A DNA stretch of 64,000 bases from Paenibacillus sp. FSL K6-0276 (lineage in GTDB: Bacteria; Bacillota; Bacilli; Paenibacillales; Paenibacillaceae): NCBI RefSeq assembly GCF_037977235.1, contig NZ_CP150276.1:5394001-5458000 (forward strand), in the 5' to 3' direction. The position numbers and the translations under genes were made by a program. Below the pieces are notes generated by a model. That model worked only from the letters and a program-made list of their open reading frames with translations. It was not told the DNA's origin and made no database searches. Below, piece after piece: positions 1-9,819 of the stretch. Position 1 is the stretch's first letter. Each line of letters starts with the position of its first letter.

Positions 1-835
1 GGAGAATGAGTGCCACTGTCGAGGCTACGACTACCCGAGCATAAATGGCTTCAAGTCTTTTAATAAAACGCTGCGAGTTGGGAACTTCCGTTTCTGCTTC
101 TTCTACCATTTTGATGATTTTGGCAAAAAGGGTGTTCTCAGCAGCTTTCGTTACTTCAATATAAAGTGGTCCTTCTCCATTCACAGTGCCTGCAAATACT
201 TCGCTACCCGCAGTTTTCTCGACAGGTACTGACTCTCCCGTTATGGAGGCCTGATCTACTGCCGATTCCCCCCGAGAAACCTTGCCGTCTGCAGGAATCA
301 AATCCCCTGGACGCACAAGCAGCAGATCTCCGATTACCAACTGGTCAATATTTACTTCATTCATGCTTCCTTTTTCAATCCGCATGGCCGTGGCCGGTTT
401 GAGGGCCATCAGCGAGGAAATATCCTTTTTACTACGTTCCATCGTATAACTCTCTAATGCACCACTTAGCGCAAAAATAAAAATGAGCATGGCTCCTTCA
501 TTCCAGTACCCGATGGAGGCTGCGCCCAGTGCGGCTGCAATCATCAGTAGGTTCACATCGAGATCACGTTCTTTGACGAGCGTTTCTACGCCTTCCTTTG
601 CCTTGTTCCAGCCACCAATTGTATAAGAAATGACATAGAGTGCTGTAGATAGTATTTCGGACCAGCCACCAACAGCCCAAGCAAGAAGCATAAGCAACCC
701 GCTGCCCAGAGCAGCCTGCATTTCGGAGTTGCTCAGCATGGCACGTGGATCGAATCGGCGCTTTGGAGCGCCTGGCTTCTTCATGCTGCCAGAGATTGAT
801 GTCTGTTGGGGTAGATGTTTTGATGTTGCTTGCAT
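1..835 (-). CDS. Heavy-metal P1B-type ATPase, 3' end outside window (PfeT/ZosA-like)
   Basis: The minus-strand reading frame opens at an ATG at 833-835, preceded by an AAAGGACGG ribosome binding site, and runs off the left edge of the window. About 278 residues are visible. They show a short N-terminus without a CxxC metal-binding domain, hydrophobic segments, and the actuator-domain motif ITGESVPVEK, which is typical of P1B ATPases that pump divalent metal ions out across the membrane. The missing N-terminal metal domain and the Fur/PerR-like box about 200 bp upstream suggest the iron/zinc exporter group (PfeT/ZosA). The transmembrane motif that would fix the metal lies outside the window. 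The family is clear, the substrate is inferred. Confidence 0.85.
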   Translation of the reverse strand, partial: MQATSKHLPQQTSISGSMKKPGAPKRRFDPRAMLSNSEMQAALGSGLLMLLAWAVGGWSEILSTALYVISYTIGGWNKAKEGVETLVKERDLDVNLLMIAAALGAASIGYWNEGAMLIFIFALSGALESYTMERSKKDISSLMALKPATAMRIEKGSMNEVNIDQLVIGDLLLVRPGDLIPADGKVSRGESAVDQASITGESVPVEKTAGSEVFAGTVNGEGPLYIEVTKAAENTLFAKIIKMVEEAETEVPNSQRFIKRLEAIYARVVVASTVALIL

Positions 836-984
836 AATAATCGCCGTCCTTTAAAGTTTTGTAGGATAACTTCATTGTCTTCTCTTCGCAACAAAACTCG
901 CCTCGTGAGCATACGCTTTGTTTTGTGAAGGATTACTTCTGCCAAGTGAGAATGAGAGCCATTATTAAGACCCCTAAAATGACA

Positions 985-1015
985 CATGCTGCCCCGGCTT
1001 AGCCGGGACAGCATG
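985..1015. other. GC-rich hairpin upstream of the P-type ATPase
   Basis: CATGCTG..CCCGGC pairs with GCCGGG..CAGCATG around a 2-3 nt loop. No long T-run follows on either strand, so it is not a clear terminator. It lies in the leader between the Fur/PerR-like box and the ATPase start. Confidence 0.5.
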
Positions 1016-1034
1016 ATTGATAACTATAGGTGAT

Positions 1035-1053
1035 GAGAATGATAATCATTGTT
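1035..1053. promoter_or_regulatory. Fur/PerR-type operator
   Basis: The site contains the perfect palindrome AATGATAATCATT and matches the 19-bp Fur consensus at about 16 of 19 positions. It sits about 200 bp upstream of the P1B ATPase start. Fur, PerR and Zur boxes are similar, so the regulator is an inference. Confidence 0.6.
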
Positions 1054-1265
1054 GCAATAGTACAACTATATTTCCTTAGTGCAACTTATATTTTAATCAT
1101 ACCACCAGGAATGAAAAAGTAAAGCCTATCTATTCGGCTAACCACCATAAATTTCAAAATAGGTGTAGGTGCCCGCTTAGTGGCGAACTTTTTCTAAAAG
1201 TTCTGTTAGGACTTGCTCTTCAACTGGAGTCGAATAAGATCCATCCTCAAAACGTTTCATTGAGC

Positions 1266-2315
1266 CTATTCCCTCTTGGAACACAAACCGTATAAGCCCA
1301 TTACGCACTTTTTATCTGTGTACATTTTGTCGATTAGCATTCTGTCTGTAATAGTTGCTGGGATTTCGGTCGGCAGACCTGCTTTCTGTAGTAATGCAAT
1401 CACACGCAGCTTCTCATCAGAAGATACAAATCCCATTTGCTCTGCCAGCCGTACCTGAATAGCAAGGCCTATTGCAATTGCTTCACCATGCAACAATTCA
1501 TAGCCACTTAAAGCCTCTAGTGCTCGACCTGCGGTATGCCCCAGATTAAGAATTTGGCGCAGATTGTTCTCTAGCTCGTCCTTTTCTACCACACTATATT
1601 TGATCTCACAATTATGAAGTGCAATCTGTTCGCAAACCTCTCGATCTAAAACAAGTTCACCTTCCGAGGAGACTACTTTATCCATATTTCGCTCCAAAAA
1701 CTCGAAAAATCCCGCATCGGCGATGCAGGCATGTTTGATCGTTTCAGCCAAGCCGCTGCGGAGCTCACGAACCGGAAGTGTTCTCCAAGCTGCCAAGTCG
1801 ATATACACCTTTTTAGGTTGATGAAATACACCGATAAGATTGGTGGCCACCGGAGTATTCACGCCTGTTTTTCCACCAATGGATGCATCTGCTGCCGCTA
1901 ATAGGGTAGTTGCATAGTTCAAACTCGGCACTCCACGGCCAAACGTACCCGCAAGAAAACCTCCCAAATCGGTTACTGCACCGCCTCCAACCGCAATGAT
2001 ACAGCAATCTCGTCCATAAGAACGACTTAATAGCTGATCCTCAAGCTGTGCCTTCGTTTCACGGGTTTTGGACTTTTCTCCGGCAGGGAAAGAAAAAAGC
2101 TCCGCATGGAAACCATTCTGAATCATCTGTTCCAGCAAGGCTTGTCCATAAAGCGCTTCAACTTTAGAATCCGTAATTACCGCGAATTTGCTAACATTCT
2201 CTACGATTCCTCGTTTTAAGTCCTCTATTAATGAGTTAAATAAAGTTTCTCCGATCTCAATGTCGTAGGAATAATCAACAACCTTCTTCAGGGCAACTCT
2301 AAAATTTGCGGACAT
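1266..2315 (-). CDS. aroB: 3-dehydroquinate synthase with frameshifted C-terminus
   Basis: AroB is the NAD- and metal-dependent enzyme that cyclises DAHP to 3-dehydroquinate, the second step of the shikimate pathway. The protein shows the glycine-rich NAD motif GGGAVTDLGGF (about 110-120), K149 in GGKTGVN, E191 in SGLAETIKH, and metal-ligand histidines in NLGHTAGRALE (H260) and LHGEAIAIG (H276). The start has a normal upstream context. The last 13 residues after DKK are foreign to the family. In the next frame the DNA encodes VRNGLIRFVFQEGIGSMKRF and continues to a stop at 1177-1179. A single missing A in the A5 run near 1305-1310 explains this. The intact gene would span 1177-2315. Either the gene is damaged or the base call is wrong. 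Confidence 0.9.
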   Translation of the reverse strand: MSANFRVALKKVVDYSYDIEIGETLFNSLIEDLKRGIVENVSKFAVITDSKVEALYGQALLEQMIQNGFHAELFSFPAGEKSKTRETKAQLEDQLLSRSYGRDCCIIAVGGGAVTDLGGFLAGTFGRGVPSLNYATTLLAAADASIGGKTGVNTPVATNLIGVFHQPKKVYIDLAAWRTLPVRELRSGLAETIKHACIADAGFFEFLERNMDKVVSSEGELVLDREVCEQIALHNCEIKYSVVEKDELENNLRQILNLGHTAGRALEALSGYELLHGEAIAIGLAIQVRLAEQMGFVSSDEKLRVIALLQKAGLPTEIPATITDRMLIDKMYTDKKCVMGLYGLCSKRE

Positions 2316-2437
2316 GTGCAGCGCCTCATTTCAGTAGGATGCTAATAGATTCGAGCCGCCAATTCGATTATCCTTTTTATGTAAAATTAATAGAGATGCT
2401 GAAACATGAAAAACACCAATTATGAACCTTATCCTAA

Positions 2438-2515
2438 GGAATAACGTCATTGGAGTCCGAAACTATGCTCCAAAAGCATAAAACATGCAAATAACATCAT
2501 CTGGGTCCGTATGCC
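2438..2515. repeat. Two degenerate copies of a short intergenic repeat
   Basis: On the minus strand two stretches, GGACCCAGATGATGTTATT and GGACTCCAATGACGTTATT, follow each other about 45 bp apart, each preceded by CATA. No reading frame is convincing. The rest of the 2316-2666 gap holds only this repeat and the hairpin at 2551. Confidence 0.4.
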
Positions 2516-2550
2516 TCAGCGGATGATGATTTCACTGTTGAAGCAGGCAA

Positions 2551-2594
2551 AGAGCAGTGATCCTCCATTAATGGAGAATCACTGCTCTTTTTTC
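2551..2594. terminator. Rho-independent-type hairpin
   Basis: AGAGCAGTGAT pairs with ATCACTGCTCT, the loop itself contains a small palindrome, and the plus strand ends in TTTTTT. No plus-strand gene precedes it. It may end minus-strand transcription from the gene at 2667 less efficiently, because the T-run is short in that direction. Confidence 0.5.
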
Positions 2595-2666
2595 CGATTC
2601 TAAATGAAACGGATCGTCTCATTCATAAGAGAAAGCGGCTTATGAGACAGCCACTTCGTTATTGTG

Positions 2667-3734
2667 TTACTGCCTTCCACCGGCGGCAGTATCCAGTGTT
2701 TCCTGCTGCCTGGCGATCCAGATCAGGCAGGCTGCTCTAAGTAGCGCTTCGGTCCGCTGACCCGCGCTGCAAAAGATCCCGCTCAGGCCGATCCGATACA
2801 GATCGGCCAAAGCCGACGCCGCCGGAGTCCCCGCGGCGAGAACTACCGCCGCCGGCTTCACGCTCCGCACGGCGGCAAAGATCTCTCCCGCCGCCAGGGC
2901 GAAGCCCTCTGCGGCGGTCCCTTCCGGCGCGAGCTCGCTCGCCGCGCCGTCGAGCACTAGGAAATCGGCGATGCGCGCGATTTCCGCGGCGGCGGAGGGC
3001 TCCACATCGGGCGCGATCAGCGCCCCGATGCGGCACGCCGCCGCATAAGCGTGGCCGAGCGTCTGATCGGCCACGACTTCGATGAATTCGCGCTTCGCCG
3101 CGAATTCGGCTCCGCTTGCGGTGTAGGCTGCCAGCAGGTCCAGGCGGCAATCGCCGCCTTGCCGCTGGCTCTCCGCCACCGCAGTGAAAAGCGCTTCGAG
3201 CTGCGCGTCCTGAAGCGCGGCGAGCTTTGCGGGCTGCGCCGCAAGCTCCTCTGGATGCAGCAGGGTGACCGCTGCCCATTCACCATCCGGTGATTCCAGC
3301 AGCGCTTCAGTCGCTGCTTGTAATCGATAATAAATTCGCTGCAGAATTCGACTAGCCTGCAGTTCATCTTCACTGGATAACCAGTTTTCATAAAGACAGA
3401 ACAGTTCAGGTTCGAGCAGCCATTCCTCACTTCGTATCAGACAAGGACCGGCTTGAACGGATCTTGCATCTTCCCGTGCAGTAGGGCGTTCTTCTCGTCC
3501 TTCGCGCAGCACTAAGAATGCCGACTGTTCCCCGGGCCGCTTAAAATAAGAACGGTTCAAAGGTTCTACGACATCTCTCTGCTCTACTCCGGCGATAAAT
3601 TCTGCGGCAGCAGAGGCTACGGATCCGGCTTGGCTCATTTCCATCCCTACAGCCCGATCACCAGCCTTATACATGAACTTGAACGGGCGCTCTTCACTAC
3701 TCCGAAAACCATCCTGCTGACGTTCACCCTTCAT
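2667..3734 (-). CDS. GC-rich hypothetical protein, possible degenerate PEP-utilising (PtsI-like) fold
   Basis: The open frame extends to a GTG at 3746, but an AAAGGGTGG site is best placed for the ATG at 3734, giving about 355 residues. No family is recognised with certainty. The order of some segments recalls the PEP-binding TIM barrel of PtsI: GPCLIRSEEWLL resembles GIGLLRTEFLF, GALIAPDVEPSAAAEIA resembles the metal-binding EVPSAALLAD helix, and DLYRIGLSGIFCSAGQ resembles the C-terminal LLGLGIDELSMS. The usual catalytic Glu, Asn-Asp and Cys are absent. The second half is much richer in GC than its neighbours. If the comparison holds, this is an inactive paralogue. The similarity is by eye only. 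Confidence 0.5.
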   Translation of the reverse strand: MKGERQQDGFRSSEERPFKFMYKAGDRAVGMEMSQAGSVASAAAEFIAGVEQRDVVEPLNRSYFKRPGEQSAFLVLREGREERPTAREDARSVQAGPCLIRSEEWLLEPELFCLYENWLSSEDELQASRILQRIYYRLQAATEALLESPDGEWAAVTLLHPEELAAQPAKLAALQDAQLEALFTAVAESQRQGGDCRLDLLAAYTASGAEFAAKREFIEVVADQTLGHAYAAACRIGALIAPDVEPSAAAEIARIADFLVLDGAASELAPEGTAAEGFALAAGEIFAAVRSVKPAAVVLAAGTPAASALADLYRIGLSGIFCSAGQRTEALLRAACLIWIARQQETLDTAAGGRQ

Positions 3735-3909
3735 CTTCGCACCCACCCTTTATCTTTGGATTGCTGCCGGTACGCCAAGTTAATGAACATAGTGCCACCG
3801 ACATTTTATTACCTCACTTATAAATACGGTAACCTCCCATGAAATATGCAAGCGTTGCCAACAAGGTGAATAATTTAGCCTTTTTGAAGCACAAAAAAAA
3901 AAGACATCG

Positions 3910-3918
3910 CCGCATAGC
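3910..3918. repeat. Target-site duplication, left copy
   Basis: CCGCATAGC abuts the left inverted repeat and is identical to 5844-5852. Confidence 0.7.
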
Positions 3919-3952
3919 GAGGGCACTGAAAAACGTATGCTTTAAGAATCTG

Positions 3953-4014
3953 TAAAATGTACCTAAATAGATAAAGGCGAAATTTCACTCCATTCCGAGT
4001 AAGATTTCGCCTTT
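3953..4014 (-). repeat. Repeat family A, copy 1 (terminator-like)
   Basis: This segment shares an ordered set of blocks with the minus strand of 32521-32580: AAATGT.CCTAA, AAAGGCGAA, CACTCCATTC.GAGT and TTCGCCTTT. It forms a hairpin and is the likely terminator of the transposase gene. Confidence 0.6.
3973..4013 (-). terminator. Terminator after the IS1182 transposase
   Basis: AAAGGCGAAAT pairs with ATTTCGCCTTT, and U-rich tails lie on both sides, so it could work in both directions. Confidence 0.65.
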
Positions 4015-4037
4015 ATTTTATGATTTCTTCATGTTTT

Positions 4038-5501
4038 TTACTTTATTAACGTCAATATTCGTTTGAGATTGACAGCGAATATGGCCATTGCCCCTTGCAT
4101 GTGCATGCCAACAAGACCTGAGGAAGTTGCCACATCATACCCATGTCGGTGTTTTAATTCACTATTCTTCGCTTCAATTTTATAGCGCTCTTTTGACTTT
4201 TCTTTGAAATATTCTCCTTCTTGGAACGCGTGCTGCTCGCTATGCTCCGTTGATTTGATACTGATTGAATAGGTTTTCGATTTTGCTCCTTCTTTATAAC
4301 AACCTTCTTTTAAGGGGCATTGCTTACACTTATCGATATCAAAGTAATAGGTATCTACTTGATTTGCTCCTACATTTTTTGTCCCCGTACGTGCCCTGCG
4401 AGTTGCCATCTGTCCGGCTTTACAAACGTACATTCCTGCATCTTTATTAAACTCAAATTCATTTTCTTTTTTACGTTTTCCTTGCGTAATTAATGGGTGT
4501 AATTTGGATACTAATTGCAATCCATTTTCATGGGCATATTGGATATTCTCTTTCTCAGAATAGGCTGTATCTCCAATGATCGTATCGATTTCCATACCCG
4601 TTTTACGACTTTTAGTAACCAAGGATTGAAGTTGTTTTCCATCACTTTTTTCACCTGTTGTAATTACTGCAGCTGTAATAATACGTTCATCATTCATTGC
4701 AAGATGTGTTTTATAGCCAAAGAAAGAGGAATCTGCCGTTTTGTGACCTACACGTGCATCTGGATCATTTGAGAATTGGAGGTGCTCCACGTGATCTTCT
4801 ACGATTTCTTTTAAGTAGTTCAACTTTTCCTTTACCTTTGGGTATTCGCGGATGCTTTCTTCTTTTTCCACGACGTCAATTACTTTTTGGCAATAGTCCA
4901 GTTCATCCACTAATTCGTTTGTCGTTGTTTTTGGCGGGAATTTATCTTTCATGTTTTCATTGATCTGATAAACTGCCTTCCGCAATAGCTTAGACTTCTC
5001 CATCAAAATTTCTTTTGGTGATTGTTGATTGAATCGTGATTTTGTGTGGGTAGCATCCACAATAATTGATCGGCTCTTAATGATTTCTTTTTCCAATGCG
5101 ATTTCCACTGTTTTTTGAATCAGCATGTCGAGCAGGTTCACGTCTTTCAACCGGAGTTTACGAAACTTCGTGAGTGAACTAGGATTGATGACCTCATCTT
5201 CAGGCGCCATATCTAAGAAGTATTTGAGGGACATATCATATTTAGAACGTTCTACGACATCGACATCTGATAAATCAAAGATCGATTTTAGTAATAAATA
5301 CTTGAACATACGAATGGGAGGCACGGCATTGCGACCATTATCCAGGCAATATTTATTCTGTAATTCTTCATGAACAAAGGAAAAATCTACGAGGTCATTT
5401 ATTTGTCGTAGCATATTATCTTTAGGTACGACGATATCGTAAATAGCCATAAATGGACTGAGGTTAAGGGATTGTTGGTTTGAAATCATCCGAGACACCA
5501 C
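4038..5501 (-). CDS. IS1182 family transposase
   Basis: This 487-residue protein has the IS1182/DDE layout. An N-terminal helical DUF772-like region contains PPIRMFKYLLLKSIFDLSD and SLTKFRKLRL. The catalytic core follows with SIIVDATHTKS, GYKTHLAMN, IIGDTAYSEKENI and a C-terminal cysteine-rich stretch (KCKQCPLKEGC). It ends with the ERYKIEAKNSELKHRHGYD segment that carries the last acidic residue. Length is usual for the family and no break is seen, so the element may be active. The start is preceded by a TTTCAGGTGGTG context. A perfect 20-bp-stem hairpin lies in its leader at 5531-5575. Confidence 0.95.
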   Translation of the reverse strand: MVSRMISNQQSLNLSPFMAIYDIVVPKDNMLRQINDLVDFSFVHEELQNKYCLDNGRNAVPPIRMFKYLLLKSIFDLSDVDVVERSKYDMSLKYFLDMAPEDEVINPSSLTKFRKLRLKDVNLLDMLIQKTVEIALEKEIIKSRSIIVDATHTKSRFNQQSPKEILMEKSKLLRKAVYQINENMKDKFPPKTTTNELVDELDYCQKVIDVVEKEESIREYPKVKEKLNYLKEIVEDHVEHLQFSNDPDARVGHKTADSSFFGYKTHLAMNDERIITAAVITTGEKSDGKQLQSLVTKSRKTGMEIDTIIGDTAYSEKENIQYAHENGLQLVSKLHPLITQGKRKKENEFEFNKDAGMYVCKAGQMATRRARTGTKNVGANQVDTYYFDIDKCKQCPLKEGCYKEGAKSKTYSISIKSTEHSEQHAFQEGEYFKEKSKERYKIEAKNSELKHRHGYDVATSSGLVGMHMQGAMAIFAVNLKRILTLIK

Positions 5502-5530
5502 CTGAAATTAATACAATCATTATACAGCAA

Positions 5531-5575
5531 AACAGGACACCCTTCCTCGAAAAGATCGAGGAAGGGTGTCCTGTT
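5531..5575. other. Perfect 20-bp-stem hairpin in the IS leader
   Basis: Two 20-nt arms (5531-5550 and 5556-5575) pair perfectly around a 5-nt loop, with no T-run after them. Placed just upstream of the transposase start, it could block read-through expression of the transposase, or it may be the scar of another element. Confidence 0.6.
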
Positions 5576-5635
5576 AATCGAAATTGAGTTTTCACGGGCC
5601 TCCAAAATACGCCTGTATAACTTGAACTTAAAAAA

Positions 5636-5795
5636 CATTAGAGGCGAGTAGCGAAGGGGAAATTTGGAACTGTAGGAGTGATAGCGACCGCCTTTGTCTC
5701 CGGATTTCAACCGCAAATAGCGATTTAATCAAGAAATCTGGAGACAACAGCGGCCGGTAGTCCAAATATTCCCCGTATTTAAACCTACTCCTTAA
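5636..5795. repeat. Repeat family C, copy 1 (about 160-bp palindrome)
   Basis: Each half contains GGGGAA..TTTGGA..CT, a GCG..CCGC block and TTGTCTCC.GATTTC, arranged head to head. A second copy lies at 32340-32495 in the opposite orientation. No coding potential is seen. Confidence 0.75.
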
Positions 5796-5843
5796 ATGTA
5801 TAGCCTTAAGTTAAATTAGTAACTGGACTTTTTCAGTGGCCTC

Positions 5844-5852
5844 CCGCATAGC
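5844..5852. repeat. Target-site duplication, right copy
   Basis: CCGCATAGC abuts the right inverted repeat. It lies about 30 bp beyond the metY stop codon, so the insertion spared metY. Confidence 0.7.
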
Positions 5853-5881
5853 AGCAGATGCCTTTCTTGAACTTTATTGTC

Positions 5882-7189
<1,308 letters not shown>

Positions 7190-7403
7190 TTATAAATAAG
7201 AATAGAAATCTTTAACAAATAAGAATTGTACCCATTCTCTCATAAACGACATCATTTGAAAAGAAAAAAATCTCATCATTCCGGTGCGAATTATTATATT
7301 TAAATTTTATGAACTAAACAGCGTCCGACAAAATCAGATAACGCTTCAATAGAAGTCTTTAAGCAGACATAACCATATGTATCTTGTAGAGCACGTCTAC
7401 GCA

Positions 7404-7454
7404 ATAAAAAAAGAATAGCGGCGGATAAAGCTTGTCCACCTTATCTCACCGCTA
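7404..7454 (-). terminator. Terminator of deoC
   Basis: TAGCGG..GATAA pairs with TTATC..CCGCTA, followed on the minus strand by TTCTTTTTTTA. Confidence 0.8.
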
Positions 7455-7473
7455 CCGATTTACTTATCGTCTT

Positions 7474-8151
7474 TTAGTAATTGCTTTGACTTGTTTCTCC
7501 CTTAGCAATCGATACACCGCCGCTAGTACCAATACGGCTTGCACCTGCTTGTACCATTACTTGTGCGTCTTCCGCACTACGCACACCACCGGAAGCCTTC
7601 ACACCCACATTAGGTCCAACTGTTGCACGCATTAGCGCGATATCTTCCTTCGTTGCCCCACCTGTAGAGAATCCTGTGGATGTTTTTACGAAGTCTGCTC
7701 CAGCTTCAACAGAAAGCTTGCAGGCACGGACTTTTTCTTCTTCCGTTAGTAAACAGGTCTCGATGATGACCTTAGTCAATGCTTTGCCACGAGCTGCTTC
7801 TACAACTGCTGCAATATCACGTTTAACTAGTTCATCGTCACCATCTTTCAGTGCTCCGATGTTGATGACCATGTCCACTTCGCCCGCACCATTAGCGATT
7901 GCGTTGGTAGTCTCGAATGCTTTGGTCTCTGTTGTCGAGGATCCGAGCGGGAAGCCGATCACTGTACATACTTTAACCTCAGGCGTATCCTTCAACACTT
8001 CATGGGCAGTAGCTACCCACGCAGGGTTTACGCAGACCGAGGCAAACTTATAGGCTTTCGCTTCCTCTGCCAATTTAATGATGTCTTCTTTCCGTGCATC
8101 TGCTTTAAGCAGTGTATGATCAATGATCCCCGATAGTGTAATTTCACTCAT
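7474..8151 (-). CDS. deoC: Deoxyribose-phosphate aldolase
   Basis: DeoC cleaves 2-deoxyribose-5-phosphate to glyceraldehyde-3-phosphate and acetaldehyde in deoxynucleoside breakdown. Family motifs are [10 protein letters not shown] near the N-terminus, [31 protein letters not shown], and the Schiff-base lysine in [17 protein letters not shown], followed by VKASGGVR. At about 225 residues the length is normal. GGAGG is only one base from the ATG at 8160 but about 10 bases from the ATG at 8151, so the downstream start is preferred. It has its own terminator. The pathway partner deoD lies far away at 41.8 kb. Confidence 0.95.
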   Translation of the reverse strand: MSEITLSGIIDHTLLKADARKEDIIKLAEEAKAYKFASVCVNPAWVATAHEVLKDTPEVKVCTVIGFPLGSSTTETKAFETTNAIANGAGEVDMVINIGALKDGDDELVKRDIAAVVEAARGKALTKVIIETCLLTEEEKVRACKLSVEAGADFVKTSTGFSTGGATKEDIALMRATVGPNVGVKASGGVRSAEDAQVMVQAGASRIGTSGGVSIAKGETSQSNY

Positions 8152-8221
8152 TTTTGTCATTCCTCCATGATTTGGATATTAGAATTTTTCATCTCTGTAA
8201 TCATACCAATAGAACTCTGCT

Positions 8222-8560
8222 TTGCAAAGTCGACAGGACGATCACACTCTCCTCAAGCCTCGGTTTACTCGCATGAACAGACTTGGAGTAGGTTATATTC
8301 CCTGCATTATCTTTTCAAAGATAGTAAGCGTTTATTCATTTAGGACACATACCATCCGCCAATCTACTTATTACTATCCGGAGCATGTCGTATCTAAAGA
8401 TTATTGTTCATAGAATTTCCATATTATGGGCAAGTACATCAAGCGAATCCTACACAGGTACTTATAGTCCTTTTATCGCTTTTCAACGTGGAGTCGCAGA
8501 CGGGCGAATCAACCGTGAGGATTATGCTTTTTTCTAGTCGGTTGGCGCTTGCTGGCAAAT
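8222..8560 (+). other. Gap with possible decayed coding remnant
   Basis: Two plus-strand frames give protein-like stretches that would join by a frameshift near 8395: one ends in YYYPEHVVSKDYC, the next contains SPFIAFQRGVADGRINRED and stops at about 8537. I recognise no family and see no good start. The remaining gap up to 8636 contains only a weak hairpin (8569-8615). Confidence 0.2.
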
Positions 8561-8568
8561 CCCTTCTT

Positions 8569-8615
8569 AATATAGAAGAGAGCCCTGCTTCTATTGAAGG
8601 AGAGCTCTTCTATAT
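8569..8615. terminator. Hairpin downstream of the prohibitin-like gene
   Basis: ATATAGAAGAG pairs with CTCTTCTATAT around an AG-rich loop. No T-run follows, so terminator activity is uncertain. Confidence 0.4.
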
Positions 8616-8636
8616 GTTCATAAATCCAATCATAAA

Positions 8637-9470
8637 TTACTTAGTCAGGGATTGAATATCCACAAACGGAGTGGCTCCCCCTGTTACTGACGGCAGCACG
8701 CCGTTCCATTTTTCTAGCGCCTTCTCTTGGACCTCTATTTGCTTCAGCTGCACCAGCTCAGGTGTAACCTCCTGCTTCTTAAGTCTTAAAGATTCCGCTT
8801 CTGCTTGAGCTTGTGCGATCTTTTGCTTCGCTTCGATTTCAATCCGCCGGAGATCGTTCTCCGCCTTTAGCGCCTGCTGCTGAGCGACCTGCTTCGCTTC
8901 AATCGACTGATTGAACGCCTCCGAGAATTTAAAGTTAACGATGTTAATATCGTTGACGATAAGGTCATATTTTGCCAGCCTAGTAGTTAAATGCTGACTA
9001 ATCTCACCCGAGACTACATCACGACGCGTAATCAAATCTTCTGCTGGATATTTAGCTGTCACTTCCTTGACGATTTCTTGTATGGCTGGATTAATAATTA
9101 TATTGTCAAAATTACCACCGATGTTGTTCATTAGATTATAGGCAGAGGCTTTATTCACCGAATAGTTAACTGCCACATGTGTGGATACGGGCTGGAGGTC
9201 TTTTGAAGATGCCGACGTATCTGTCTCCGCCTTGGTTACCTGCGTATTGACCTGGATCACAGTCTGGATAAATGGAATTTTAAAATGCATACCCGGTGAC
9301 AATGTATTGTCATTTAATTTCCCAAAAGTTTTGTACAATCCTACGTGCCCATACTCTACAGATACAAATGAGTTCGCGCCGATCAACAGTACAATGAGAA
9401 CTGCTGCAATACCACTAACTATTTTTCCCGGACGCAACTGCTTCAATTTCGGATTCATTTGCATATTCAT
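8637..9470 (-). CDS. Prohibitin/SPFH-domain membrane protein
   Basis: This 277-residue protein has one N-terminal membrane helix (about residues 18-38, IVSGIAAVLIVLLIGANSF), then an SPFH domain starting FVSVEYGHVGLYKTFGK. A long charged coiled coil follows (about 190-245, IEAKQVAQQQALKAEND, AQAQAEAESLRLKKQE). This is the prohibitin/HflC layout: a membrane-anchored, ring-forming scaffold. AGGAGG sits about 9 bases before the ATG. No NfeD or protease partner gene is adjacent, so its client is unknown. Confidence 0.85.
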   Translation of the reverse strand: MNMQMNPKLKQLRPGKIVSGIAAVLIVLLIGANSFVSVEYGHVGLYKTFGKLNDNTLSPGMHFKIPFIQTVIQVNTQVTKAETDTSASSKDLQPVSTHVAVNYSVNKASAYNLMNNIGGNFDNIIINPAIQEIVKEVTAKYPAEDLITRRDVVSGEISQHLTTRLAKYDLIVNDINIVNFKFSEAFNQSIEAKQVAQQQALKAENDLRRIEIEAKQKIAQAQAEAESLRLKKQEVTPELVQLKQIEVQEKALEKWNGVLPSVTGGATPFVDIQSLTK

Positions 9471-9653
9471 CTAAATACGCCTCCTGTATTATGGATAATC
9501 CTTCCTATCTAACCGTCTATACGGAAGCTTCTGGAAAAAGGTCGCAAGGAATTATCTTTTGGGGAGAGGTCCATAGAAGCTAAGCGGTTATTTATTATCT
9601 TTTTTGAAAGGAAGCTAAACAGGTATAAAATGAGCTCAGGAAACAGGAATAAC

Positions 9654-9698
9654 GTAAACCGGAGTAAAGTAAACCGGAGTAAAGTAAATTGGGACAAA
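9654..9698. repeat. Three tandem 15-bp units
   Basis: GTAAACCGGAGTAAA occurs twice, followed by a diverged third copy (GTAAATTGGGACAAA). The 9471-9820 gap otherwise shows nothing I can name. Confidence 0.7.
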
Positions 9699-9819
9699 GT
9701 CTACTACTTGCTGGTTCTCCACAAATATCTAAATTCGACTAAAAACTTGATAGGATCACTCGGGTATCCCTCCCTTCACCTCATTAGGAATTCGCGGGAA
9801 ATTTGTTGTGCCTTGTCAG

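Larger units (their letters stand above)
3919..5843 (-). mobile_element. IS1182-family insertion sequence
   Basis: The ends read inward as GAGGGCACTGAAAAA (left) and GAGGCCACTGAAAAA (right), a 14-of-15 inverted repeat. The identical 9-bp sequence CCGCATAGC lies directly outside each end (3910-3918 and 5844-5852), as expected for a target-site duplication. The element carries one full-length transposase gene and, unusually, about 340 bp of non-coding DNA upstream of it that includes a dispersed palindromic repeat (5636-5795). Confidence 0.8.

Noticed and set aside
2737-3279. Long Arg/Ala-rich frame on the minus strand
   Set aside because: It overlaps the 2667-3734 gene in another frame. High GC removes stop codons and produces such frames by chance. 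It has no ribosome binding site.
8404-8655. 83-codon plus-strand frame
   Set aside because: It overlaps the end of the prohibitin-like gene, lacks a good start and looks unlike any family.
9509-9697. Frame with FTLLR repeats
   Set aside because: It is explained by the 15-bp tandem DNA repeat. No start signal is seen.
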